Shown one piece after another: positions 34,264-44,300 of a stretch of DNA of 64,000 nucleotides. Numbering within the stretch: position 1 is the first letter of the stretch; each line of letters opens with the position of its first letter. Where the stretch lies: contig JAKSXM010000007.1 in assembly GCA_022575985.1 (NCBI GenBank), forward strand, positions 35,466,501 through 35,530,500, read 5' to 3'. The position numbers were made by a program, and so were the translations under genes. The notes beneath the pieces were generated by a model that saw nothing but the letters and a program-made list of their open reading frames with translations, made no database searches and was not told where the DNA came from. The DNA comes from Anagrus nilaparvatae (lineage: Eukaryota > Arthropoda > Insecta > Hymenoptera > Mymaridae).

Positions 34264-35579
34264 ATGGCAAAAAGTTTAATTTTAGAGCAAAATTCGATTT
34301 CGCAACGTATTAAAGATTCGTATACCAATTTTCTTGAGGATGGGAATGAAAGCATATACAATGCTTCTACCCGCTTAGAAAATTTGAATGACATGTGGTT
34401 TCATTTTGAGGAAAATCATTATAAAATTTTAAATATAGCTGATATTTCTGATAAAACAAATTATATGAAACATAATACTTTTGATTCTGTTGAACAAAGT
34501 TATTTAAAAAATAAATGTCAGTTTAATGAATTTATAGCAACCCATAACCCTCAAAATGATAACTCACATAGATCTTCACGTTTTGCCACTGAAAATAATT
34601 TGGAAAAATTGGAAAGAATCCCTATTCCAAAATTTAACGGTAGTTTTACGGAATGGGAGAATTTCCGAGACATGTTTAAATCTTTAGTTATTGATAAAAG
34701 TTATTCTGATGTTTTTAAGTTATATTATTTGAAATCCAGTTTACAGAGTGGAGCCCTACAATTAGTTAATTCATTTAGTATTACAAATAATAACTTTGTT
34801 TTCGTTTGGGAAAACTTCGTCGAAAAATTTGAAAATACGAGGCGGTTAGCTAATTCATATTTAGCTACGTTTTTTAATTTAAAAGCTATGAAAAAAGAGT
34901 CTTCTGTCGAATTAAAACGAATTTTGAATGGTATTACAGCTCCTATACAGGCTTTAGAAGCTTTAAAAAGAAATACCAAATATTGGGATGATATGCTAGT
35001 TTTTCAATCTCTCTTTTTGATTTGGATACTCGTAAACAATGGAAAAAATATGTTGGAAATTTAAAAAATTCAAAAGAACCTCTCTTATTTTCAGATTTAC
35101 TTAGATTTATAGAAAATCATGTTGTTGTTTTAGAGTCAATCGAAGATAACAAAGTAAATAATTTTAATAAATCATCAATAAATGTTACACATAATGACTC
35201 AAAAAATAACAAAGAGAATCAAATCAAGTGTATTATTTGTAACAAAGATCATTTCTTTTCCTTTTGCGATATTTTTTTTAACAAAACTTTACTTGAAAGA
35301 AAAGAATTTGTGGCTAGTAAACATAGATGTTTCAATTGTTTAGGATTGCATATGCTGCCTGAATGTAAATCGGAAAAAAGATGTAAGTTTTGTCAAAAAA
35401 ATCATCATTTTACTTTGCATTTTTCTAATCAATCAGATGATTATAACATCAGTCAAAATTTTGACTCTAATTTAATTAAAAGTATACATTTGTCTACTGA
35501 TAATAAAAATGCAGAAGAAAACTTAAATTTTATTAATAGTGATGATGAAAATCGTCCCTTTTCTAATTTCAGACAATAG
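34264..35579 (+). pseudogene. BEL/Pao Gag, one frameshift
   Basis: The first frame (34264-35064) starts MAKSLILEQNSISQRIKDSY, a helical N-terminal part. It continues with the family signature PKFNGSFTEWENFRDMF, the SYSDVFKLYYLKSSLQSGA region and a WENFVEKFENTRRLANSYL block, matching the DUF1759-type Gag of BEL/Pao. One base too many in a T-run near 35012 shifts the frame. The second frame continues DLDTRKQWKKYVG and then three zinc-knuckle-like clusters: CIICNKDHFFSFC, CFNCLGLHMLPEC and CKFCQKNHHFTLH. It stops at 35577-35579. Gag would form the particle that packages element RNA. The usual join to protease is absent because the deletion starts here. Confidence 0.85.
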
Positions 35580-35718
35580 CTTACCTCTGGGTAAATGGCC
35601 TTATGCCTAGATTCTGAAAATTTGCCCACGAAATGACGGTTTAGTAAGAGTTGTTAAATTAAAAACCGCTACAACTGAATTAACTAGACCAATAAACAAG
35701 CTAATTTTGCTTTCATAA
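35572..35718 (+). pseudogene. C-terminal end of BEL/Pao Pol (DUF5641-like), left after deletion
   Basis: In a frame overlapping the end of gag, the sequence reads NSLPLGKWPYA, one TAG stop, then PRNDGLVRVVKLKTAT and TELTRPINKL, ending at 35716-35718. This is the conserved final segment of BEL/Pao polyproteins after integrase. Its position directly against the Gag zinc knuckles shows that the whole catalytic part of pol has been removed. Confidence 0.75.
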
Positions 35719-36022
35719 TACAAAAAGAAATAGCAAAGGTATAATTTTTTTGTACTAAAATTGTAAATATTTTTGTAAACATTGTAAATAATGTAATTTT
35801 TTTGGAATGAATGAATGCATGTGTGAAATTTTTAACATAAATTTACGTAAAAAAACTGTGTATAATAAAAAATAAAGGGTATTGTAATTTATTTATTTTT
35901 CTGTAAAAAATTGAGGGTCAAAATTTAAAATTTTATTTTAATTCATCTTTTAAATTATTTTAATATGTACATAAAAACGAATAAAATTTTTCATGTTAAT
36001 TTATTTTCTATGCAAATAAATT

Positions 36023-36036
36023 AAAAGGGGAGAGAA
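36023..36036 (+). promoter_or_regulatory. Polypurine tract of the BEL element
   Basis: AAAAGGGGAGAGAA lies immediately before the 3' LTR and would prime plus-strand synthesis. Confidence 0.85.
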
Positions 36037-36312
36037 TGTTAAATAATGCATTATATTAAATATTAATAATATAATAATTATATAAGTTTATAAGTATGCG
36101 AGTGTGTGTGCTCAGAGTGTAAGCGCGTGCCTTGATAAGCGGCGCACTGTGCCCAGTCTTAGGACATTTATTAAAGTAGTCACACTTATTATAAAATAAA
36201 AGTTAAAGTTTAATGTGCTACTAAAATAATTAGTTATATTTTATTTATTTCCATCACCTAAATTCTATTAGTTAATAAGTCAATATATTAAAATACAGTC
36301 CACTACGCAACA
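36037..36312 (+). repeat. 3' LTR of the BEL/Pao element
   Basis: Matches the 5' LTR, with a slightly longer GTGTGTGTGC stretch. It is followed by the ATAAG duplication. Confidence 0.9.
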
Positions 36313-37405
36313 ATAAGTTTGAACTGCCTTTTCGGAGTCATGCCTAAATTTTAGACTTCTAGTGATGATTGGATCTGTCATTTACATTAAATTTTTTCAC
36401 GGCTGTTGCTACTTTTTTTATCTTTAAAAAATTGAGTACTTTAAGTTATTGAACAAGATCCATAACATTTTTATTTTGTTTTTGAAATTTATTTTTTGGT
36501 GTAATAATATTCCCAACTTTAAATTTTTTATTTTCAAAAAATTTAATTAAAACTAAAATTATTATTATTATTATAACCCGAAATTTAAACTTTCGTACTA
36601 ACCAAATTGTTTATATTATTTTTATTTAATATTTTAACAAAATATAAGTCTGTCTTCACCTACTTAATTAATTTGAAATTAATAAAAAAAAATCATAATT
36701 ATTTAAAAAATATAAATTTTATGAATTATGTAAATATATTTTTTTGAAAGAGAATTTTAAGAAATTAAAAAATTTTTTTTTATTTATAAAAATAAAACCG
36801 CGAATACGCGAGATTTTATCCGCAAATAATGAGCGATGGTATCAATTTAAAAACCGCGAATCCGCAAAATTGCGAATACGAAGTACCGCGAATACCGGGG
36901 GATTACTGTAACTAGATCAACATCATCATTTATTTTAAATATCACAATTTTAAAACCATCTACTGAAGATAATAATAATAATAATAATATTATTCTAAAT
37001 GTTACAAGTCAAAACCCTTCAATTTTAGATAGTACATATGAATATGGTGATAATATAGTTATTATAATTACGTTAATTTCATTTTTTATCACTTTTATTA
37101 TTACTGTTATTTTTTTGTATAAAATTATAAAAAAAAAATCTATTACGTCAAATCGCAGTGATGTTGCACGTTTAATATAATTTATTTATATTTTTTTAAT
37201 AAACTATTTTTTAAACTAATATTTATTTATTTTTCAAAATCCTTTCCCCCTCCTCTCAAAATAAGCTTTCAAAACTTCACCTACCCTTAGTACAACTGCA
37301 TGTATTTTTAACCCTTACATAGGTCATCTCTCTTAATACATTACATTCTTAAATGAACAATATCCATTACATCTCAAGTGTAAGTCAAGGTTATTCAATT
37401 ACTTC

Positions 37406-38172
37406 CACTTCAATGCACACCCCCTAAACAAAATTAGAAATGAGGCCACTCTCGTGCATGATCAAATCTTCTATCTCTTTCTTTTCACGCATGCGGGGTG
37501 ACCAAACCGATACATCTACACTACTCCAAAATAAAAAAGTTTTAGTGAAAAATGGTCTTTTGATACATAATAAGTGTGCCAAATATCAGAGGATTTCATC
37601 GAGTAGTTTCGGATTTAGCAATTTTCGGGTATTAATTCTCTTAAAAAAATGGGTCAAAATTTGTTTTAGAATCACCCTTAAAATTGCTAAATCCGAAACT
37701 ACTCCATCATATCCTCTGATGTTTGGCACTTATTATGTATCCAAACACTAACATTTTGCACTAAAAAAAAAATTGTTTATTTTGAATATGTAGGTTCAGA
37801 GATATTATCAGTCAAAGTAGCCGTTTTTTACTCATTTTTAAAAACTACATAGCACTCATAAAAATTTTTAAGAAATCAACCAATTACCACGCAAGTGTTC
37901 TCATTTTCTTTTCTTTAATAAGTAACAACTTTTAAGAGAAAAAAATCTCAAGAAACTTACCGTAAACCTACTTTTATTTCAATTTTTCTGTTATTAAAAT
38001 TACCTGCCGCCGCTCAGTGCCTAAAATGGGCACAGTAGATTTACAGAGTTGAAAAGGCCAATAAGAATAAAAAACTATACCCTTTTCCAGTCAATTTGAG
38101 AAAGCCAAAATCTTTTTAAGCTGTCGCCATTTTTGGACAGAGGGGGGTGGCCAGGTTGAGAAATAATCGCCT
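37406..38172 (-). repeat. Right terminal inverted repeat of the Polinton-like element
   Basis: Complement of 15784-16426, longer because of an inserted palindrome at about 37539-37768. The outer end is AATAATCGCCT. Confidence 0.8.
37539..37768. mobile_element. Small foldback MITE inside the right terminal repeat
   Basis: Arms of about 95 bp (37541-37635 and 37676-37765) are complementary, with ACATAATAAGTG, CAGAGGAT and GTAGTTTCGGATTTAGCAAT in one arm and the reverse in the other. The left terminal repeat lacks it, so it was inserted after the parent element formed. Confidence 0.75.
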
Positions 38173-38192
38173 ATATACATATATGTATATAT

Positions 38193-40165
38193 TAGAGTGT
38201 AGTGAAAATTTTAATTTGAGTGGGAGGGGGTCTAAAAAGTTTGTATTCGATGAAAAAATAAGTTTGCCGTAAACCGGGGCTCGATTGGTCGAGGTTTTAC
38301 GGTTGAATCTTGAGCCTGAAGGTAAAAAAACTCGTTTTAAAGGGAAACAAGGAAAATGAAACCCTGTGACGTAAAAGAAGAATTTCCTCAAGGGGACTTA
38401 TGTTTTTTGGGTCGCTAATTACGATTTTGGTATCCGTTCTGACTTTGAAAGGTCTGGTTGCCCACAATAGGCAACTTTGGGTGATATTTTAGGACTTTTA
38501 AGGACTTTTCATCGGTTACTTATGTTTTTTGGGTCGCTCATTACGATTCCAGGTCTTAAAAGTTTGTATTCTGTGAAAAAATAAGTTTGCCGTAAGCCGG
38601 GGCTCGATTGGTCAAGGCTTTACGGTTGAATCTTGAGCCTAAAGGTCAAAAAACCCGTTTTAAAGGGAAGCAAGGAAAACGAAACCCTGTGACGTAAAAG
38701 AAGAATTTCTTCAAAGGGTCTTATGTTTTTTGGGTCGATAATTAAGATTCTGGTATCCGTTTTGACCTTGAAAGGTCTGGTTGCCCACAATAGGCAGCTT
38801 TGGGTGATATTTTAGGACTTTTAAGGACTTTTCATCGGTTACTTATGTTTTTTGGGTCGCTCATTACGATTCCAGGTCTTAAAAGTTTGTATCCTGTTGA
38901 AAAATAAGTTTGCGGTAAGCCGGGGCTCGGTTGGTCAAGGCTTTACGGTTGAATCTTTAGCCTAAAGGTAAAAAAACCCGTTTTAAAGGGAAGCAAGGAA
39001 AACGAAACCCTGTAAAGTAAAAGAAGAATTTCCTCAAGAGGACTTATGTTTTTTAGGTCGCTTATTACGATTCTTGTATCCGTTCTGACCTTGAAAGGTC
39101 TGGTTCCCCAAAATAGGCAACTTTGGGTGATATTTTAGGACTTTTAAGGACTTTTCATCGGTTACTTATGTTTTTTGGTTCCCTGATTACGATTCCGGGT
39201 CTTAAAACTTTGTATTCTGTGAAAAAATAAGTTTACCGTAAGCCGGGGCTTGATTGGTCGAGGTTTTACGGTTGAATCTTGAGCCTGAAGGAAAAAAACC
39301 CATTTTAAAGGGAAGCAACGGAAACGAAACCCTGTGACATAAAAGAAGAATTTCCTCAAGAGGATTTATGTTTTTTGGGTCGCTAATTACAATTCCGGCA
39401 TCTGTTTTTACCGCGAAAGGTCTTGTTGCCCACAATAGGCAACTTTGGATGATATCTTAGGACTTTTTTGGACTTTTTATCGGTTACTTATGTTTTTTAA
39501 GTCATTGATACGATTTCAGTATACGCTATTACCGCACAAAATCCAGTTGCCCACAACAGGCCACTTCAGGTTTTTTTGTGGAGCTATTACGACCGTCTTA
39601 TCAAATATATGAATTTATAGTCCATAAAACAAATCCCGCAAACTGTTTTCACCAACAGTAGTTCTGCTACTTGCAGTAAGCAACTTTATCCTTTATTTAG
39701 CAACCCTTATAGTTTTTCTATCAGTTGCGTTTGTCTCTTGGACCGCTGAAAACGATCCTGCATTTATTTTTCATCGCAAATTTTTCCTTCTTTTACCATT
39801 AACTCAATTGGTTCAAAGTATTGTTAGTACTATAGGGACTCCATGTCCTTATTTTTTTTTGTGTTCGTCATTTTGGAAAATCGGAAAGTATTTTTGAGTA
39901 AAAAAATGAAAATTTTTATAAGTAAACTAGTTTTCATCAATCTCAATAACCCCTAGGGAACGTAAAAAGTTATTTTATATGTTTTTTTGACCTGCATCTT
40001 GGAAAATTGGAAAATATGTTGGGTTGAAAAAATGAAAATGTTCATCAATAAGAAAGTTTTTCTAAATCTGAACTCTCTCTATAACTGAATAACTCTCTAT
40101 ACAATCTAATAAACCTCCCAGGCATTGTAAAAATTTCCTTTTTTTTTACATTATGAAAATTGGGA
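38193..40165 (+). repeat. Left inverted terminus of the 18.4-kb element
   Basis: The outer part holds 323-bp tandem units whose AAAGTTTGTATTC landmark starts at 38235, 38558, 38881 and 39204. Each unit includes CGGTTGAATCTTGAGCCT, AAACCCTGTGACGTAAAAGA and TTGCCCACAATAGGCA. The middle (39520-39850) carries CTGAAAACGATCCTGCATTT and ACTCAATTGGTTCAAAG. The inner part has two or three units of the 128-bp family. The right terminus repeats all of this in inverse order. Confidence 0.85.
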
Positions 40166-41389
40166 AATCTGATTTCATGCAAGTTCAAGATAAAAGATTA
40201 TGGTATTTTTAGTGAATTAATAATTCCTTTATAACGTTACGGTTTTAAGGTTCCTGAGGTGGAATTTTTTTTTCACTGCAAGCACTAACTTTAATTTTGT
40301 TTTCCATTTTCTAATATTTTGTGATTTTCTATTATACCGATGTACGGTTATTGAAATGAAGTTGGTATGACAGAAAACTATAACATACTAAAAAACGAAA
40401 AACAAAAATTAGGTTAAAGTGCGCAGTGAAAAACAAAAATTCCACCCCTGATATACCCAAAATTGATGTTGGGGTGAGATCACTTTCTGAAAATTAATAT
40501 TTACCATGACAAATGACAAATACAAATTCAAGATTAAATATTAAAGTTATTCCGACTAATCGGTAATCTCTTTATGGTTTTATTAGCTGAAGATCCTGAA
40601 TTTACCCAAAATATATTTCTGTTTTAGATTTCTTCGCCAAAAATAAGTATCTTCCAGGCTCAGTTAATTTTATTACGAATAATGAATGTAAATTAGAGTG
40701 GACCTAAATTTGGAGTTTTAAGAATGCTCCCTGGGTTTTTTCGTGAACTTTTAGTCATAAGAAGTCCCTAGCTCCAAGGATTTTGAGTTGCTTTTCAAAA
40801 AAGCGTGCCTGTAAGCACCTCAATTTTCCCATTTAAATAACATGGGAATTTAGACTTTTCAACTTTTTAATTTTTTATAAGGCTTGCAAAATGTTTTAAA
40901 AAACTACTAAACGATGGAAAATACTATTTAAATATATAAAAAAAGATAACCTCATAGATAAACCGCAAGTACCAAAACAAAATATTTTAAAGCGATTTTA
41001 CTGGTAATAAACGTACTCAAAAACAAATAATAATTAAATCCCATAACGGTTTTTTTGCTTTATCTAGTTTCTGAAAGTTCTAATTGAAAAATTCATTAAT
41101 TGTGCGCATCTGACTTTTAACTTTGTTGTTTGCAGCTTGATTAAAGTTTCTTTTTATAAATAAATTGATAATTTAATTTCTAAAATTAAAAATCAATGAA
41201 ATTATTAATGAACTTTCCTAATAAAATTATTTAAAAAGTAAACATTTGCCAAAGAAATTATTGGCATTGCTTCAGATAAATTATATAAAGAGTATATAAT
41301 TATATACAAATTACAAACTTATTAAGTATGCGCATTAGCCTGGAGCGAAAATTTTTATTTTTATCTTGGGTGCCTAAAGTAATTTTTTT
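40166..41389. other. Unique DNA between left terminus and satellite; small inverted repeat
   Basis: At about 40255-40446 a MITE-like unit is seen: GGTGGAATTTTTTTTTCACT on one side and AGTGAAAAACAAAAATTCCACC on the other. The rest (40447-41389) shows no gene. Confidence 0.55.
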
Positions 41390-44300
41390 GGTTAAATGAC
41401 ATTACTTTGACTTTATACAGTTTCTTGATAAGCTTATCAAAATTTCTGATGAATTTTCCTTAAAAGATTTTTATTCTGTTATTCATAGCCGAAAATTATT
41501 AGATATTATGCTGCTGATAAAGCATACTTAAAATTTAATATGTCAACTGCATAATAAAAAAATAAAGACTTATTCTGTTATATGTAAGTCAGCAATTTTC
41601 GAAGAGACCAAGATATTTAAAAGTACTGCTATGAAATTTCCTAAGACGAATAAAATAGATTCAACATGACAGTACATTGAATTTATTCAGTTTCTTGATA
41701 AGCTTATCAAAATTTCTGATAAATTTCCCTTAATAGATTTTTATTCTGTTAGTAATAGCCAAAAATTATTAGATATTATGCTGCTGATGAAGCATTCTTA
41801 AAATTTAATATACCAACTGCATAATAAAAAAAAAAAAGACTTATTCTCTTAATTGTAAGTCAGCAATTTTCGAAGAGACAATGATATTTAAAAGTTTTGC
41901 TATGAACTTTCCTAAGACGAATAAAATTAAATCAACATGACAGTACTTTGACTTTATTCAGTTTCTTGATAAACTTATCAAAATTTCTGATGAAGTTACC
42001 TGAATAGATTTTTAATCTGTTATTCATAGCCGAAAATTATTAGATATTATGCTGCTGATAAAGCATACTTAAAATTTAATATGTCAACTGCATAATAAAA
42101 AAATAAAGACTTATTCTGTTATATGTAAGTCAGTAATTTTCGAAGAGACCAAGATATTTAAAAGTACTGCTATGAAATTTCCTAAGACGAATAAAATTGA
42201 TTCAACATGACAGTACATTGAATTTATTCAGTTTCTTGATAAACTTAGTAAAATTTCTGATGAATTTCCCTCAATAGATTTTTATTCTGTTAGTAATAGC
42301 CAAAAATTATTAGATATTATGCTGCTGATGAAGAATTCTTAAAATTTAATATACCAACTGCATAATAAAAAAAAAAAGACTTATTCTCTTAATTGTAAGT
42401 CAGCAATTTTCGAAGAGACAATGATATTTAAAAGTTCTGCTATGAACTTTCCTAAGACGAATAAAATTAAATCAACATGACAGTACTTTGACTTTATTCA
42501 GTTTCTTGATAAACTTATCAAAATTTCTGATGAAGTTACCTGAATAGATTTTTAATCTGTTATTCATAGCCGAAAATTATTAGATATTATGCTGCTGATA
42601 AAGCATTCTTAAAATTTAATATACCAACTGCATAATAAAAAAAAAAAGACTTATTCGCTTAATTGTAAGTCAGCAATTTTTGAAAAGACAATGATATTTG
42701 AAAGTACTGCTATGAACTTTCCTAAGACGAATAAAATTTAATCAACATGACAGTACTTTGACTTTATTCAGTTTCTTGATAAACTTTTCAAAATTTCTGA
42801 TGAATTTCCCTCAACAGATTTTTATTCTGTTATTAATAGCCGAAAATTATTAGTCATTATGCTGCTGATAAAGCATACTTAAAATTTAATATGCCAATTG
42901 CTTAATTAAAAAATAACGCCTGTTTCTGTTAAGACTAAGTAAATAAGTTTCGAGTAGAACGTGACATTTGAAAGTACTGCTATGAAATTTCCTAACACGA
43001 ATAAACATGAATCTACATGACAGTACTTTAACAATATTCAGTTTCTTTATAAAGTTATTAAAATTGCTGATAATTATCCCTTAATAGATTTTTATTCTGT
43101 TATTAATAGCCGGAAATTATTAGATATTATGCTGCTGATAAAGCATACTTAAAATTTAATATGTCAACTGCATAATAAAAAAATAAAGACTTATTCTGTT
43201 ACATGTAAGTCAGCTATTTTCGAAGAGAACATGATATTTAAAAGTACTGCTATGAACTTTCCTAAGACGAATAAAATTGATTCAACATGACAGTACTTTG
43301 AATTTATTCAGTTTCTTGATAAGCTTATCAAAATTTCTGATAAATTTCCCTTAATAGATTTTTATTCTGTAATTAATAGCCGGAAATTATTAGATATAAT
43401 GCTGCTGATGAACCATACTTAAAATTTAATATGCCAACTGAATAATAAAAAAAATAAAGACTTATTCTCTTAATTGTAAGTCAGCAATTTTTGAAGAGAA
43501 CATGATATTTAAAAGTGCTGCTATGAACTTTCCTAAGACGAATAAAATTGATTCAACATGACAGTACTTTGAATTTATTCAGATTCTTGCTAAGCTTATC
43601 AAAATTTCTGATAAATTTCCCTTAATAGATTTTTATTCTTTTATTCATAGCCGAAAATTATTAGACAAAGCATACTTAAAATTTAATATGCCAATTGCTT
43701 TATTATAAATTAACGACTTTTTCTGTTAATTGTAAGTGAGCGATTTTCGAAGAGACCATGATATTTAAAACTACTGCTATGAAATTTCTTAAGACGAATA
43801 AAATTGATTCAACATGACAGTACTTTGAATTTATTCAGTTTCTTGATAAACTTATTAAAATTTCTGATAATTTTCCCTCAATATATTTTTATTCAGTTAT
43901 TCATAGCCGAAAATTATTAGATATTATGCTGCTGATAAAGCATACTTAAAATTTAATATGTCAACTGCATAATAAAAAATTAACGACTTATTCTGTTAAG
44001 AGTAATTCAACAATTTGCGAAGAGACCATGATATTTAAAAGTATTGCTATAAACTTTCCTAAGACGAATAAAATTGAATCAACATTACAGTACTTTGAAT
44101 TTATTCAGTTTCTTGATTAACTTATCAAAATTTCTGATGAATTTCCCTTAATAGATTTTTATTCTCTTATTCATAGCCAAAAATTATTAGATATTAGGCT
44201 GATGATGAAGCATACTTAAAATTTAATATGCCAACTGCATAATAAAAAATTAACGACTTATTCTAATAAGAGTAATTCAACAATTTTTCGAAGAGACTAT

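Larger units (their letters stand above)
32057..36312 (+). mobile_element. BEL/Pao LTR retrotransposon, internally deleted
   Basis: LTRs of 270 bp (32057-32326) and 276 bp (36037-36312) begin TGTTAAATAATGCA and end GCAACA. ATAAG (32052-32056 and 36313-36317) is the 5-bp target duplication. A TGG-starting primer-binding site follows the 5' LTR by three bases, and a purine tract precedes the 3' LTR. The interior holds gag and then only the last part of pol, so protease, RT, RNase H and most of integrase have been lost in one deletion. The element could move only with proteins supplied from elsewhere. Confidence 0.9.
31814..36908. mobile_element. pogo/Tigger-like DNA transposon remnant, interrupted by a BEL element
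   Basis: The left end reads CAGGAATCCCCCGCTATTCG and the right end, in complement, CAGTAATCCCCCGGTATTCG. Each is flanked by TA (31812-31813 and 36909-36910), the Tc1/mariner-superfamily target duplication. Subterminal strings such as TACCGCGAATACCG recur in both halves. Without the BEL insertion the element is about 0.83 kb, so it is a non-autonomous relative. No DDE transposase frame remains in 31814-32056 or 36318-36908. Confidence 0.75.
31691..37180 (+). pseudogene. Single-pass membrane protein of the Polinton-like element, split by nested transposons
   Basis: The first part lies at 31691-31811 and the second at 36911-37180, separated by the pogo-like element. Part one ends in Thr-rich sequence with a repeated ACAATTGC..TTACAAC string. 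Part two starts with Thr/Ser and an Asn run, has two N-x-T sites (NIT, NVT) and then about 25 hydrophobic residues (IIITLISFFITFIITVIFLY). A basic KIIKKK and a short tail ending at 37178-37180 follow. Taking out the insertion and one TA brings the parts into one frame across the junction. A further frame change is needed upstream near 31775. A glycosylated stalk, one membrane span and a short cytoplasmic tail are evident; the function is unknown. Confidence 0.45.
15784..38172. mobile_element. 22.4-kb Polinton/Maverick-like element, degenerate and heavily invaded
   Basis: Inverted termini of 643 bp (15784-16426) and 767 bp (37406-38172) bound the element. The ends read AGGGCGATTATTTCT and, in complement, AGGCGATTATTTCT, so it starts with AG and ends with CT as Polintons do. 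TATACAT lies next to both ends, with one base of uncertainty, as a candidate target duplication. Inside are ruined genes not typical of the other transposons here: RING, DUF8207-like, a membrane protein and unknowns. Removing nested insertions leaves about 10 kb, shorter than the usual 15-20 kb. No polymerase B, integrase, ATPase or capsid frame was found, so the assignment rests on the ends and on the DUF8207-like gene. Confidence 0.6.

Noticed and set aside
38116..39435. Several 65-91-codon minus-strand frames of similar sequence
   Set aside because: They are translations of the 323-bp tandem subunits of the giant element terminus, with no conserved start or domain.
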